In this document: positions 1 to 8,185 of the stretch, in pieces
Numbering within the stretch: the stretch's first letter is position 1
How the letters are laid out: every line of letters starts with the position of its first letter
From: Tranquillimonas rosea
Lineage (GTDB): Bacteria > Pseudomonadota > Alphaproteobacteria > Rhodobacterales > Rhodobacteraceae
DNA length: 64,000 nucleotides
Assembly: GCF_900111315.1 (NCBI RefSeq)
Contig: NZ_FOGU01000003.1
Location: 1-64,000, forward strand
Reading direction: 5' to 3'
The notes under the pieces: generated by a model
What the model saw: only the letters and a program-made list of their open reading frames with translations
Told to the model about the DNA's origin: nothing
The model's database searches: none
Position numbers and translations under genes: made by a program

Positions 1-101
1 TACCCAAGCTGCATCATCCGCGACCGGTGCCCGAAACTCCGAAGATCGTCCGGACCAAACCACCGCGAACTCCGCAGGTCCGATGATGTCTTGCGCGCCA
101 T
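1..101 (-). CDS. IlvD/Edd-family sugar-acid dehydratase, N-terminal 33 residues (partial)
   Basis: Only the 5' end lies in the window. An ATG at 101 (minus strand) follows a GGGAGG ribosome site at 7 nt spacing and opens a frame reading MARKTSSDLRSSRWFGPDDL and then RSFGHRSRMMQLG. This RSxRWFxPDDLRSFxHRSR pattern is typical of the N-terminus of arabinonate/xylonate dehydratases in the IlvD/Edd family, which remove water from aldonic acids and carry an Fe-S cluster. The iron-sulfur cysteines would lie outside the window. It is divergent from tctC, and each promoter carries one copy of the same palindrome, so the transporter and this enzyme are probably co-regulated. Exact substrate is unknown. 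Confidence 0.75.
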   Translation of the reverse strand, partial: MARKTSSDLRSSRWFGPDDLRSFGHRSRMMQLG

Positions 102-134
102 GGCGTCCTCCCGTCACTCAAGGTCTTGCGGCTA

Positions 135-148
135 TGTATGCGCATACA
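135..148. promoter_or_regulatory. Operator palindrome, copy 1 (dehydratase side)
   Basis: TGTATGCGCATACA is a perfect 14-bp palindrome. It lies between a minus-strand TTGACA box (157-162) and the start of the dehydratase gene, so it overlaps the likely -10 region of that promoter. The same 14 bases recur at 244-257. The TGTAT-N4-ATACA form is typical of GntR-family operators; the cognate regulator may be encoded outside the window or be the tandem-HTH GntR at 4493-5386. Confidence 0.7.
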
Positions 149-211
149 ACATTCTGTGTCAATCGGACCCGGCGCGATCGCGCAGACGTTGCTTACAGCT
201 AAAAATCGGCA

Positions 212-240
212 TTGACAGGCCATGAGGGCGTTATGCATAT
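212..240 (+). promoter_or_regulatory. Putative sigma-70 promoter of tctCBA
   Basis: A consensus TTGACA box at 212-217 is followed 17 nt later by GCATAT at 235-240, a weak -10 match; the overlapping TATGCATATCTAT stretch offers other spacings. The operator palindrome starts 3 nt downstream, where a bound repressor would cover the start of transcription. Confidence 0.4.
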
Positions 241-242
241 CT

Positions 243-258
243 ATGTATGCGCATACAT
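243..258. promoter_or_regulatory. Operator palindrome, copy 2 (tctC side)
   Basis: ATGTATGCGCATACAT is a perfect 16-bp palindrome containing the same 14-bp core as the copy at 135-148. It lies just after the putative tctC promoter and about 77 bp before the tctC start codon, a position suited to repression. Confidence 0.7.
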
Positions 259-334
259 TGCGCCTGGCCGCTCGGACGGCCATCCGCGATGACACGTTCG
301 TCGGCCCCGGCCGGCACCAAACGGGAGGACAACC

Positions 335-1378
335 ATGACTTTCACTCGCAGATTCATTCTGGCCGGTGCGACCGCGCTCGCCACGGCCCTGCCCGCCGCC
401 GCGCAGGAACTGCCGGGCAACGTCCGGCTGGTGATCGGCTCGACCTCGACGGGCGGCGACACCTACCAGAACTCGTCCATCGTCGCCGACGCGCTGGCCG
501 AGAAGCTGGGCATCAACATCAAGGTCGACGCGGTGGGCGCGACCGAGGCGTTCAAGGCGCTGGACCGCGACAGCCGCGGCACCACGCTGATGATCTTCCA
601 CGACCAATCGTATCTCGGGAACCTCTACGGCGTCCGCGGCTACCAGGACATCTTCGAGAACTACACCGTCGGCCCGACCGTCGCGATCAACCCCGGCAAC
701 GCCTATCTCGTGCCCAAGGGGTCCGAGTACCAGTCGATGGACGACATCCTGACGGCGGCCGAGAACGGCGAGCGGGTGCGCGTCGCGATCCAGCCCGGCG
801 GCGTGTCCGAGATCGGCTTCTCGGCGATGAAGAACGCCGCGCGGGTCCGCTCGGAAGGCTCGGAAGAGAACATCGTCGCGGTGAACACAGGCTCGCAGTC
901 GGACAAGAACCAGACGCTGTTCGACGACCTCGCCGACGTGATCAACGGTTCGATCCAGGCCAACGAGCAGTTCACCCAGCTGCCCGAGGACGACCAGAAG
1001 TCGATGCGCTTCGTCTGGATCACCGCGCGCCCCGCGACGCTGGAACAGGCGCCCGAAGAGGGCATGGGCGACACCACGCGGGACCAGCTGCTGCAATATG
1101 CCAGCCCCGAGACCAGCGTGACCCTCGACGGCGAAGAGGACTTCACCTTCGATAAGGAGTTCTTCTTCCTCTACAACCCCGAGATGGACGAGGCGATCGT
1201 CGAGCAGATCGATACCGCGCTCGAGGAAATCTACGCCGAGGGCGAGATCCAGGAACGTCAGAAGGCGTCGTTCTTCATCCCGAACTTCCTGCCGTCCGAC
1301 GAGGCGCAGGAGCATCTGCGCGAGAAGCGGTCGACCTACGACGAGGTGATCTCGCAGATCTCGGGCGACAATTCCTGA
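335..1378 (+). CDS. tctC: Tripartite tricarboxylate transporter substrate-binding protein (TctC/Bug family)
   Basis: The 347-residue protein begins with a signal peptide containing a twin-arginine pair (TRRFILAGA, residues 4-12) and ending near AAAQE, so it is exported to the periplasm. It has the length and overall pattern of TctC/Bug solute receptors, which hand a carboxylate to the TctAB membrane complex. A GGGAGG site lies 7 nt before the ATG. It is first in a tctC-tctB-tctA operon, separated from tctB by a strong hairpin. The neighbouring sugar-acid dehydratase and altronate genes suggest an aldonate or uronate ligand rather than citrate; that is inference. Confidence 0.85.
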   Translation: MTFTRRFILAGATALATALPAAAQELPGNVRLVIGSTSTGGDTYQNSSIVADALAEKLGINIKVDAVGATEAFKALDRDSRGTTLMIFHDQSYLGNLYGVRGYQDIFENYTVGPTVAINPGNAYLVPKGSEYQSMDDILTAAENGERVRVAIQPGGVSEIGFSAMKNAARVRSEGSEENIVAVNTGSQSDKNQTLFDDLADVINGSIQANEQFTQLPEDDQKSMRFVWITARPATLEQAPEEGMGDTTRDQLLQYASPETSVTLDGEEDFTFDKEFFFLYNPEMDEAIVEQIDTALEEIYAEGEIQERQKASFFIPNFLPSDEAQEHLREKRSTYDEVISQISGDNS

Positions 1379-1392
1379 GCAACCCAAGACCG

Positions 1393-1422
1393 GGACCCGG
1401 CCGTGCCGCGACGGCCGGGTCC
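1393..1422 (+). promoter_or_regulatory. Intra-operon hairpin after tctC
   Basis: GGACCCGGCCGT and ACGGCCGGGTCC form a perfect 12-bp stem with a 6-nt loop, starting 15 nt after the tctC stop and ending 31 nt before tctB. No U-tract follows. It is likely to protect the upstream binding-protein mRNA or to reduce read-through, so that more TctC than TctAB is made. Equivalent hairpins follow the three other binding-protein genes in the window. Confidence 0.7.
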
Positions 1423-1453
1423 GCTTTCCGCGTGATCCGCAAGGGAGGGGACC

Positions 1454-1873
1454 ATGAACGGGCTGACCGAGGTGACAATCGCCTTCGAGACCTCGCATCT
1501 GGTCTTTCCATCGCTCATCGCCGGCGTCCTGGCGATCCTGGGTCTGGCGATCCTGATCCGTGAGCGGCGGTCGATCGCCGCAAGCGGCGGTTACTGGCGC
1601 GAGACCTTCGCCAAGATGGACAAGCTGCGCTTCCTCGGCACGCTGGCGCTGACGGTGCTCTACTTTTCCCTGATGGTCCCGGTGGGGAATGTCTGGCCGA
1701 ACACCGGCCTGGGCTTCCTGATCTGCTCGATCCCCTACGTGTTCCTGTCGGGACTGATCTTCCTGCACGACCGGGGCCTTCGCGCGGTCGCGCCTGTGGC
1801 GATCACCGCGCTCGTGGCGCCCACGCTGGTCTGGTGGCTGTTCACCGACCTGTTTTTCCTCACGCTTCCCTGA
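1454..1873 (+). CDS. tctB: TctB small membrane subunit of the tripartite tricarboxylate transporter
   Basis: This 139-residue hydrophobic protein shows about four membrane segments (roughly residues 18-36, 58-76, 84-103 and 112-137), the usual size and shape of TctB. TctB partners the large TctA subunit in sodium- or proton-driven uptake. A strong AGGGAGGGG ribosome site precedes the ATG by about 4 nt. It lies between tctC and tctA (15-nt gap to tctA). Identification rests mainly on operon position and size because TctB sequences are poorly conserved. Confidence 0.85.
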   Translation: MNGLTEVTIAFETSHLVFPSLIAGVLAILGLAILIRERRSIAASGGYWRETFAKMDKLRFLGTLALTVLYFSLMVPVGNVWPNTGLGFLICSIPYVFLSGLIFLHDRGLRAVAPVAITALVAPTLVWWLFTDLFFLTLP

Positions 1874-1888
1874 GACTGCAACGCCGCC

Positions 1889-3388
1889 ATGGAATTACTC
1901 GACATCATCTCTCCGCTTTTCCTGGCGCTGATCGTCGGCGGCACGTTCGTCGGCATCGTGTTCGGCGCGATCCCCGGCATGACGGCGACGATGGCCGTCG
2001 CAGTGTGCCTGCCGATCACCTATTCGCTCGGGCTCGAGAACGGGCTGGCGCTGCTGCTGGGGCTCTATGTCGGCGGCATCTCGGGCGGCATGGTCCCCGC
2101 GATCCTGCTGGGCATCCCCGGTACGCCATCCTCGATCACCACCACCTTCGACGGCCTTCCGATGACCAAGAAGGGCGAAGGGGAAAAGGCGCTCAGGATC
2201 GGCATCTGCTCGTCGCTGGTGGGCGGGCTGGTCAGCCTGCTGATCCTGTGGCTCTGCGCGCCGCTCCTGGCCGATTTCGCGATCCAGTTCTCCTATGTCG
2301 AGAAGTTCCTCATCATCCTGTTCGCGCTGACGGTGATGGCCGCGCTGTCGAACGACATGCTGATCGGCATCTTCTCGGGCTTCCTCGGCATCTTCATCGC
2401 CCTGATCGGCACCTACGACATCTCCGACGGCGGCAACGGCGAGATCCGCCTGATCCCGCCGGGGCTGGACTACTGGCTGGAATCCGGCTTTGCCCTGCTG
2501 CCGGTGCTGATCGGCCTGTTCGGCCTGGCCGCGATCCTCGAGGAGGCCGAGCGCGGCGTGCCGCAAAGCCAGTCGGCCGCCGACGTGAAGATCGGCTCGC
2601 AATCGACATTCTCGTTCTCGGTGTTCCGCGGGCAGACGGTGAACCTGCTGCGCTCGGGCGGGATCGGCACCTTCGCGGGCATCCTGCCCGGCGTCGGCGG
2701 CTCGGCAGCGTCGATCCTGTCGTATTCCAACGCCAAGACGTTCTCGAAGCACCCCGAGCGCTACGGCACCGGCGAACCCGAGGGCATCATCGCCTCCGAG
2801 GCGGGCAACAACGGCCTGACCGGCGGCGCGCTTGTGCCGCTCCTGTCGCTGGGGATTCCGGGGGATTCCACGACCGCGCTGCTGATCGGGGCCTTCACGC
2901 TGCAGGGCATCCAGGTCGGGCCGCTGTTCATCGGCAACAACCCGGTCACATGGGACGCGATGATTGTGGCCATGCTGATCGCCAACCTCGCGATGTTCAC
3001 GATGATGTATTTCGCGATCCGCCATATCGCCCGGATCGTCACGGTGCCGAAGCACATCCTGTTCCCGATCATTCTGATGATGTGCGTGATCGGGGCCTAC
3101 ACGATCAACTACGGGATCATGTTCGATGTCTGGACGCTGCTGATCTTCGGCGTGTTCGGCTGGCTGGCGGTGAAACTGCGGCTCGAGATCGCGCCGTTCA
3201 TCATCGGCTTCATCCTGGGACCGTCGGCCGAGGTCTACTTCGTCAAGAGCTTGGAATCCTTCAACGACCTGACGATCTTCTTCACCAAGAGCTGGATCGC
3301 CATCGTCCTGTGGGTGCTCATCATCGGGTCGGTCGCCGGCTCCGTCGCGCTGTCGCGGTCGAGACAGTCCACGACGGCCGACGCCTGA
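1889..3388 (+). CDS. tctA: TctA large membrane subunit of the tripartite tricarboxylate transporter
   Basis: The 499-residue polytopic protein has the TctA family features: an N-terminal glycine-rich segment (GAIPGMTATMAVAV, about residues 31-44), a repeated GIPGTPSSI motif near residues 76-84, and an internal counterpart with GVGGSAASILSYSN and GIPGDSTTALL in the second half, reflecting the internal duplication of the family. It forms the transport channel in the inner membrane with TctB. It ends the tctCBA operon; a LacI-type regulator follows 53 bp later. Confidence 0.92.
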   Translation: MELLDIISPLFLALIVGGTFVGIVFGAIPGMTATMAVAVCLPITYSLGLENGLALLLGLYVGGISGGMVPAILLGIPGTPSSITTTFDGLPMTKKGEGEKALRIGICSSLVGGLVSLLILWLCAPLLADFAIQFSYVEKFLIILFALTVMAALSNDMLIGIFSGFLGIFIALIGTYDISDGGNGEIRLIPPGLDYWLESGFALLPVLIGLFGLAAILEEAERGVPQSQSAADVKIGSQSTFSFSVFRGQTVNLLRSGGIGTFAGILPGVGGSAASILSYSNAKTFSKHPERYGTGEPEGIIASEAGNNGLTGGALVPLLSLGIPGDSTTALLIGAFTLQGIQVGPLFIGNNPVTWDAMIVAMLIANLAMFTMMYFAIRHIARIVTVPKHILFPIILMMCVIGAYTINYGIMFDVWTLLIFGVFGWLAVKLRLEIAPFIIGFILGPSAEVYFVKSLESFNDLTIFFTKSWIAIVLWVLIIGSVAGSVALSRSRQSTTADA

Positions 3389-3440
3389 GGCTTCAAAGCC
3401 GAGGGAGCAGGCGTTAGGACAGGCAGGACCGAAAAAGAGG

Positions 3441-4478
3441 ATGCCCGTGGCCCGAAACGCCCCTCCCCCCTCCGAAGCGCCCCCTGGCCAGCGCGCCGTC
3501 ACGATGGAGACGGTGGGACGGCTGGCGGGGGTCAGCCAGGTGACGGTCTCGCGGGCGCTGAACGATCCCAAGAAGGTCTCGCCCGAGACCCTGCGCAAGA
3601 TACAGGAGGCGATCGCCGTCACCGGCTACGTGCCGAACGCGCTGGCCGGCGCGCTCGCCTCGCGCCGGTCCAAGCTGGTGGCCGCGCTGGTGCCCTCGCT
3701 GACCAACGTGGTCTATTCCTCGATGATCAAGAGTCTGTCGGACACGATGCGCGACGGACATTACCAGATCATGCTGTCCGAAACCGGCACCGACCCCGCG
3801 CAGGAGGAAGAGCTGATCGCGACGCACCTGTCGCGCCGGCCCGACGCCATCGTCCTGACCGGCATCCACCATACGGCCAACGCCCGGCGGATGCTGCTGG
3901 GTGCCGGCATCCCCGTGGTCGAGCTATGGGACATCACCGACAGCCCGATCGACCTGTGCGTCGGCTTCTCTCACAGCGAGACGGGCCGCGCGGCGGCGCG
4001 CTATGCACTCGACCGGGGCTATGACGCGGCGGCGGCGATCTCGGCCGGGGACGAACGGGCGCTGCGGCGGATGTCTGGCTTTGCCGACCTCTGGACCGAG
4101 CGGACAGGCCAATCGGTGCCCTCCGAGGTATTCGCCCCGTCATCGACCCTGGCCGACGGGCGCACCGGCCTGGCGCGCCTCGTGGACACCCACGGGCTGC
4201 GCCGGGGCGTGATCCACTGCTCGTCCGACGTGCTGGCCCACGGCGTCCTGACCGAGGCCGCCGCGCGGGGACTGCGGGTGCCCGAGGACATCGCCGTCAT
4301 CGGCTTCGGCGATCAGGACATGGCCGCGCACACCTATCCCGCGCTGACGACGGTTCGCGTGGACCGGTCGGAACTGGGGCTGCAGGCGGCCAAGGCGATC
4401 CTCGCCCGGTTCGAGGGCAAGGACATCCCGCCGGTCACCGACCTGAGCTTTTCGATCATCGCCCGCGACAGCGCCTGA
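3441..4478 (+). CDS. LacI/GntR-type (LacI family) transcriptional regulator
   Basis: The N-terminal helix-turn-helix (VTMETVGRLAGVSQVTVSRAL, about residues 20-40) with the LacI hinge region near residues 55-65 is followed by a periplasmic-binding-protein-like effector domain to residue 345. Such proteins repress catabolic genes and respond to a sugar or sugar acid. GAGG sits directly against the ATG at 3441, so translation may instead start at the GTG at 3447, which gives a better 6-nt spacing. It lies downstream of tctA on the same strand and faces the convergent GntR gene 15 bp away. Probable targets are the local sugar-acid genes; this is not shown by the sequence. Confidence 0.88.
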   Translation: MPVARNAPPPSEAPPGQRAVTMETVGRLAGVSQVTVSRALNDPKKVSPETLRKIQEAIAVTGYVPNALAGALASRRSKLVAALVPSLTNVVYSSMIKSLSDTMRDGHYQIMLSETGTDPAQEEELIATHLSRRPDAIVLTGIHHTANARRMLLGAGIPVVELWDITDSPIDLCVGFSHSETGRAAARYALDRGYDAAAAISAGDERALRRMSGFADLWTERTGQSVPSEVFAPSSTLADGRTGLARLVDTHGLRRGVIHCSSDVLAHGVLTEAAARGLRVPEDIAVIGFGDQDMAAHTYPALTTVRVDRSELGLQAAKAILARFEGKDIPPVTDLSFSIIARDSA

Positions 4479-4492
4479 GCGCGGCCGGGCCG

Positions 4493-5386
4493 TCACTCCC
4501 AGATCACCGAGGCCATCAGGTTGCGCCTCGCAGTGCGCAGGTGCTCCGCGAACGCCCTCTCCGCGGCGGCCCTGTCGCCGTCGAGCGCAGCCCGGATCAC
4601 GACCAGATGCTCGGACAGCGCCGCGCGGTTCCGCGCGGCCTCGTCCTGCTTGTTCCACTGGTAATGGTAGTGGACGATGATCGAGATCCGTCGCGCGAAA
4701 TCGTCGAAAAACCGGTTGTCCGCAGCGCCGCAGACGAACCGGTGAAAGGCAGCGTCGAGCGCGGGGAACGCGTCCTCGATCGCCTCGGGGCGCGCGACGA
4801 GGTCCAGGTGCCGCCGCTCCATATCGTGCAGCGCGCGGTGAATGGCCCCGCCCTGCGGCGCGTCCAGCACCGCGCGGATCGCCCGCATCTCGATCAGGTC
4901 GCGCATCTCGAACATCTCGGCGGCGAAATCGCGGGTGAAACCCTTGAGCAGCCAGCTCCGGTTGGGCTGCTTCTCGATCAGGCCGAACGGCTCGAACCGA
5001 ACCAGAAAGGTGCGGACGGTCGCCACCGGCACCTCGAACCGCCGGGCCAACCAGCTTTCGTTCAGTGCACTGCCCGGCGGCAGGAGGCCGTTCAGGATCA
5101 GCGACATGAAGCCCCGCTCCAGCCTCTCGGCCGGGGATTCCGTCTGGCGCGAGCCGAAATAATCCGCCGCGACGGGGCGGCGCAGCAACGTCTTGGCACG
5201 CCCCTCCCACCGCACGACACCGGCCTCGGCCAGGTGGGTCAGCACGGCGCGGATGGTCGTGCGGCTGGCGCCGACGCGGGTGCCGAGCGTGATCTCGGAT
5301 CCCAGCGTCGCGCCGGGTTCTTGTTGCGCCAGGTCGTCGAGCAGCCGGTTGCAGGCCACACGAAAAGTCAGATTGTTCCGCGCCAT
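4493..5386 (-). CDS. GntR-family regulator with two winged-helix domains
   Basis: The 297-residue protein has an unusual layout. Residues about 8-70 form one winged HTH (LGTRVGASRTTIRAVLTHLA recognition segment, followed by a wing). Residues about 85-150 form a second GntR-type HTH (LNESWLARRFEVPVATVRTFL). A C-terminal all-helical FCD-like ligand domain (about 150-290) follows, containing EMRDLIEMRAIRA and several histidines that could bind a metal or acid ligand. It is divergent from the UxaB/UxaA genes and an AT-rich dyad lies between them, so it probably regulates that operon in response to a sugar acid. Confidence 0.85.
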   Translation of the reverse strand: MARNNLTFRVACNRLLDDLAQQEPGATLGSEITLGTRVGASRTTIRAVLTHLAEAGVVRWEGRAKTLLRRPVAADYFGSRQTESPAERLERGFMSLILNGLLPPGSALNESWLARRFEVPVATVRTFLVRFEPFGLIEKQPNRSWLLKGFTRDFAAEMFEMRDLIEMRAIRAVLDAPQGGAIHRALHDMERRHLDLVARPEAIEDAFPALDAAFHRFVCGAADNRFFDDFARRISIIVHYHYQWNKQDEAARNRAALSEHLVVIRAALDGDRAAAERAFAEHLRTARRNLMASVIWE

Positions 5387-5440
5387 CGCCCTCGCCCGTC
5401 CTGTCGCGGCCCGCGTGGGCCGTTGACCCGGAATGGTACT

Positions 5441-5452
5441 TTATGAATATAA
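5441..5452. promoter_or_regulatory. AT-rich dyad between the GntR and altronate genes
   Basis: TTATGAATATAA (TTAT-N4-ATAA) is an isolated AT-rich dyad in a very GC-rich 183-bp divergent intergenic region, 55 bp upstream of the GntR start and about 118 bp upstream of the UxaB-like gene. It is a plausible GntR operator or -10 region. Only position and composition support this. Confidence 0.35.
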
Positions 5453-5569
5453 GACATCAACAGCGAAGCGTCGGCCGCCTCGGCGCCCTCGTCGCATCAC
5501 CAACGCAAAGAGGCCCGATGCCGTCCGGACCCTGCCCCCACTCGCGCACCCCGCCGGGACCCACACGTC

Positions 5570-6679
5570 ATGTCTGACGCCCCCACCCCGGTCGTGCAGT
5601 TCGGCACCTCGCGCTTCCTGCAGGCCCATGCCGACCTGTTTCTCAGCGAAGGCGACCCGCCGCGTCGCATCACCGTCGTGCAAAGCTCGGGCGACCCCGA
5701 CCGCGCCCGCCGCCTTGCCGCGATGGCCGATCCGGCGGGCTATCCGGTGCGGGTACGCGGCATACGGGACGGCGCCGTGGTGGACGAGGAACGGCGCGTG
5801 ACCAGCGTGACGCGCACCCTGTCCACGGCGACGGACTGGGCCGCGCTGGAACGTGTGGTGAGCGACGAGGCCGAGGTGATCCTGTCGAACACCGGCGACA
5901 GCGGGTTCACGCCACGCCCGGCCGACACCGGGACCGAACCGTCGCAGGACATGAGCTATCCGGCCAAGCTGTTTCACCTGCTCCGGGCGCGGCACGCCGC
6001 CGGGCGTCCGCCGCTGACGGTCTTTCCGATGGAACTGGTCTCCGACAACGGCGCCGTGCTGAAGGCGCGCGTGCTGGAGATCGCGCGGCAGCAACAGGGC
6101 GATCCGGCCCTGATCGCGTGGCTCGGCGCCTGCCTCTGGGCGAACAGCCTCGTCGACCGCATCGTGTCCGAGCCGATCGAGCCGGTCGGGGCCGTGGCCG
6201 AACCCTATGCTCTCTGGGCGATCGAGGCGCAGCCGGGCCTCGCCGCGCCGACGCGGCATCCGTCCATCGAGATCGTCGAACGGCTCGAGCGGACCGAGCG
6301 GCTCAAGCTGCATATCCTCAACCTCGGCCATACCGCCATGGTCAGCTTCTGGCACGAGGCCGGCGGGTCCGAAACCGCCATCGTCCGCGACGTGCTGGAC
6401 GGCGAGATCGGCGCGCGCCTGAAGAACGTGATGCGCGACGAGGTGATCCCCGGCTTCGCGGCACGTGACATGGAGGGCGCGGCGCGCGACTATCTGGCGA
6501 CGACGCTGGAGCGGTTCGCCAACCCGTTTCTCGACCATCGACTGTCCGACATCGCGCAGAACCACGCCCAGAAGATCGACCGCCGCATCGGCGCGTTCCT
6601 GACCTGGGTGCGCGACGAACGTCCCGAGTTCCAGGCGCCCGTGCTGGACGCCATCCTTGCCAAGGGGAGTGCCCGATGA
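5570..6679 (+). CDS. Tagaturonate reductase-like protein (mannitol dehydrogenase family)
   Basis: The 369-residue protein belongs to the long-chain mannitol dehydrogenase/UxaB/UxuB family. It begins VVQFGTSRFLQAHADLF, the usual nucleotide-binding N-terminus, and has the LSNTGDSG region near residue 105, the FPMELVSDNG segment near 150 and a C-terminal helical substrate domain. UxaB interconverts tagaturonate and altronate with NAD(H). It is shorter than E. coli UxaB (about 480 residues), as in alphaproteobacterial members. Its stop overlaps the start of the altronate dehydratase by 4 bp, which strongly supports a role in altronate/tagaturonate metabolism. Confidence 0.8.
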   Translation: MSDAPTPVVQFGTSRFLQAHADLFLSEGDPPRRITVVQSSGDPDRARRLAAMADPAGYPVRVRGIRDGAVVDEERRVTSVTRTLSTATDWAALERVVSDEAEVILSNTGDSGFTPRPADTGTEPSQDMSYPAKLFHLLRARHAAGRPPLTVFPMELVSDNGAVLKARVLEIARQQQGDPALIAWLGACLWANSLVDRIVSEPIEPVGAVAEPYALWAIEAQPGLAAPTRHPSIEIVERLERTERLKLHILNLGHTAMVSFWHEAGGSETAIVRDVLDGEIGARLKNVMRDEVIPGFAARDMEGAARDYLATTLERFANPFLDHRLSDIAQNHAQKIDRRIGAFLTWVRDERPEFQAPVLDAILAKGSAR

Positions 6680-8169
6680 CCCCGAGCCTGATGATCCTAG
6701 ACCCGGTGGACACCGTCGCCGTCGCCCTGTCGGACATGGCCGAGGGCGAGACGCGCGAGGGCCTGACCGCCACCGCCGCGATCCCGCGCGGCCACAAGAT
6801 CGCCCGACAGGCGATGCGGGCCGGCACGCCGGTGGTGAAATACGGGCAGGTCATGGCGGTGGCCACGCGCGACATCGCCGTGGGCGAGCACGTCCATTCC
6901 CACAATTGCGGACTGCCCGACAGCCATTCCGACCAGGCGCCGCCCCGCGGTGCCCCGCCCGAAGCGCCGGACCGCACCACGTTCGAGGGCTTCGCCCGCC
7001 CCGAGGGCCGCGTCGGCACGCGCAACTACATCGGTGTCATGGCGTCGGTGAACTGCTCGACCACCGTCTGCGACGCCATCGCGGCCGAGGCCAACCGTGT
7101 GCTTCTGCCGAAATATCCCGGCATCGACGGCTTCGCACCCATCGTCCACGACCAGGGCTGCGGCATGGCCAACCAGGGCGAGGGCTTCGACGCGCTGGTG
7201 CGGACGCTCAAGGGGTATCGCGACCACCCCAATTTCGGCGGCGTGCTGATCGTCGGGCTGGGCTGCGAGGTGAACCAGCTGACGCTCTACAAGCCGACGG
7301 ACTGGACGCGCGAGCGCTTCGTGACCTTCAACATCCAGGAGGTCGGCGGCTCGCGCTCGGCGGTACGGCGGGCGCTGGAATTGCTGGAGCCGATCGCGGC
7401 GCAGGCCAACGAGGACCTCCGCAGCACGCATCCCGTCTCGACTCTGTGCCTCGGTATGCAATGCGGCGGATCGGACGGGTTCTCGGGCATCACCGCCAAC
7501 CCGGCGCTCGGCGTGGCCTCGGACATGCTGGTGGCCGCCGGCGGCAGCTCGATCCTGTCGGAGACGCCCGAGATCTTCGGCGCCGAACACCTGCTGATCG
7601 CCCGCGCTGACCGGCAGACCGGCGACCGCATCCGCGGCATGATCGACTGGTGGCGCGACTATGCCGAGCGCAACGGCGCCTCGCTCGACAACAACCCCTC
7701 GCCGGGGAACAAGAAGGGAGGCCTGACCACCATTCTCGAGAAGTCTCTGGGCGCGGTGGCCAAGGGCGGCCTGTCGCCCGTCGCGGGGGCCTATGCCTAT
7801 GCCGAGCGGATCGAGGGCCCCGGCTTCGTCTACATGGACTCGCCCGGATACGACCCCGTCGCGGCGACGGGACAGGTCGCCAGCGGCGCGAACCTGATCG
7901 CCTTCACCACCGGGCGCGGGTCCTGCTTCGGCGCCAAGCCAGCGCCGTCGATCAAGCTCGCCTCGAACACCGAGCTGGCGCGGTCGATGTCCGAGGATAT
8001 CGACATCGATTGCGGGCTCGTCGTCTCCGAGGGCGTCAGCCTGGCCGAGATGGGGCGCAGGATCTACGACCTGCTGCTCGACACGGCGTCAGGGAAAAAG
8101 ACCTCGTCGGAAGAGTTCGGCTATGGCGACAACGAGTTCGTGCCGTGGAAGATCGGCGCCGTGCTGTAG
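6676..8169 (+). CDS. uxaA: Altronate dehydratase
   Basis: UxaA converts D-altronate to 2-keto-3-deoxygluconate. This 497-residue protein is full length, with an N-terminal SAF domain (about residues 1-95) and a C-terminal catalytic part beginning FEGFARPEGRVGTRNYI. Conserved cysteines that may hold metal occur in DQGCGMA, GLGCEVN and LGMQCGGSDG. ATG overlaps the upstream reductase stop (ATGA), so the two are translationally coupled. The downstream SDR is convergent, 17 bp away. Confidence 0.93.
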   Translation: MTPSLMILDPVDTVAVALSDMAEGETREGLTATAAIPRGHKIARQAMRAGTPVVKYGQVMAVATRDIAVGEHVHSHNCGLPDSHSDQAPPRGAPPEAPDRTTFEGFARPEGRVGTRNYIGVMASVNCSTTVCDAIAAEANRVLLPKYPGIDGFAPIVHDQGCGMANQGEGFDALVRTLKGYRDHPNFGGVLIVGLGCEVNQLTLYKPTDWTRERFVTFNIQEVGGSRSAVRRALELLEPIAAQANEDLRSTHPVSTLCLGMQCGGSDGFSGITANPALGVASDMLVAAGGSSILSETPEIFGAEHLLIARADRQTGDRIRGMIDWWRDYAERNGASLDNNPSPGNKKGGLTTILEKSLGAVAKGGLSPVAGAYAYAERIEGPGFVYMDSPGYDPVAATGQVASGANLIAFTTGRGSCFGAKPAPSIKLASNTELARSMSEDIDIDCGLVVSEGVSLAEMGRRIYDLLLDTASGKKTSSEEFGYGDNEFVPWKIGAVL

Positions 8170-8185
8170 GCCCTGTCCGCCCGGC

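Noticed and set aside
1393-1422. Hairpin after tctC as a rho-independent terminator
   Set aside because: There is no U-tract and tctB follows 31 nt later in the same operon; treated as an mRNA stabiliser or attenuator.
14-1768. A 584-codon minus-strand open frame at the left edge
   Set aside because: It runs through tctC, tctB and the operator region in antisense; the real minus-strand gene here is the dehydratase 5' end at 1-101 in another frame.
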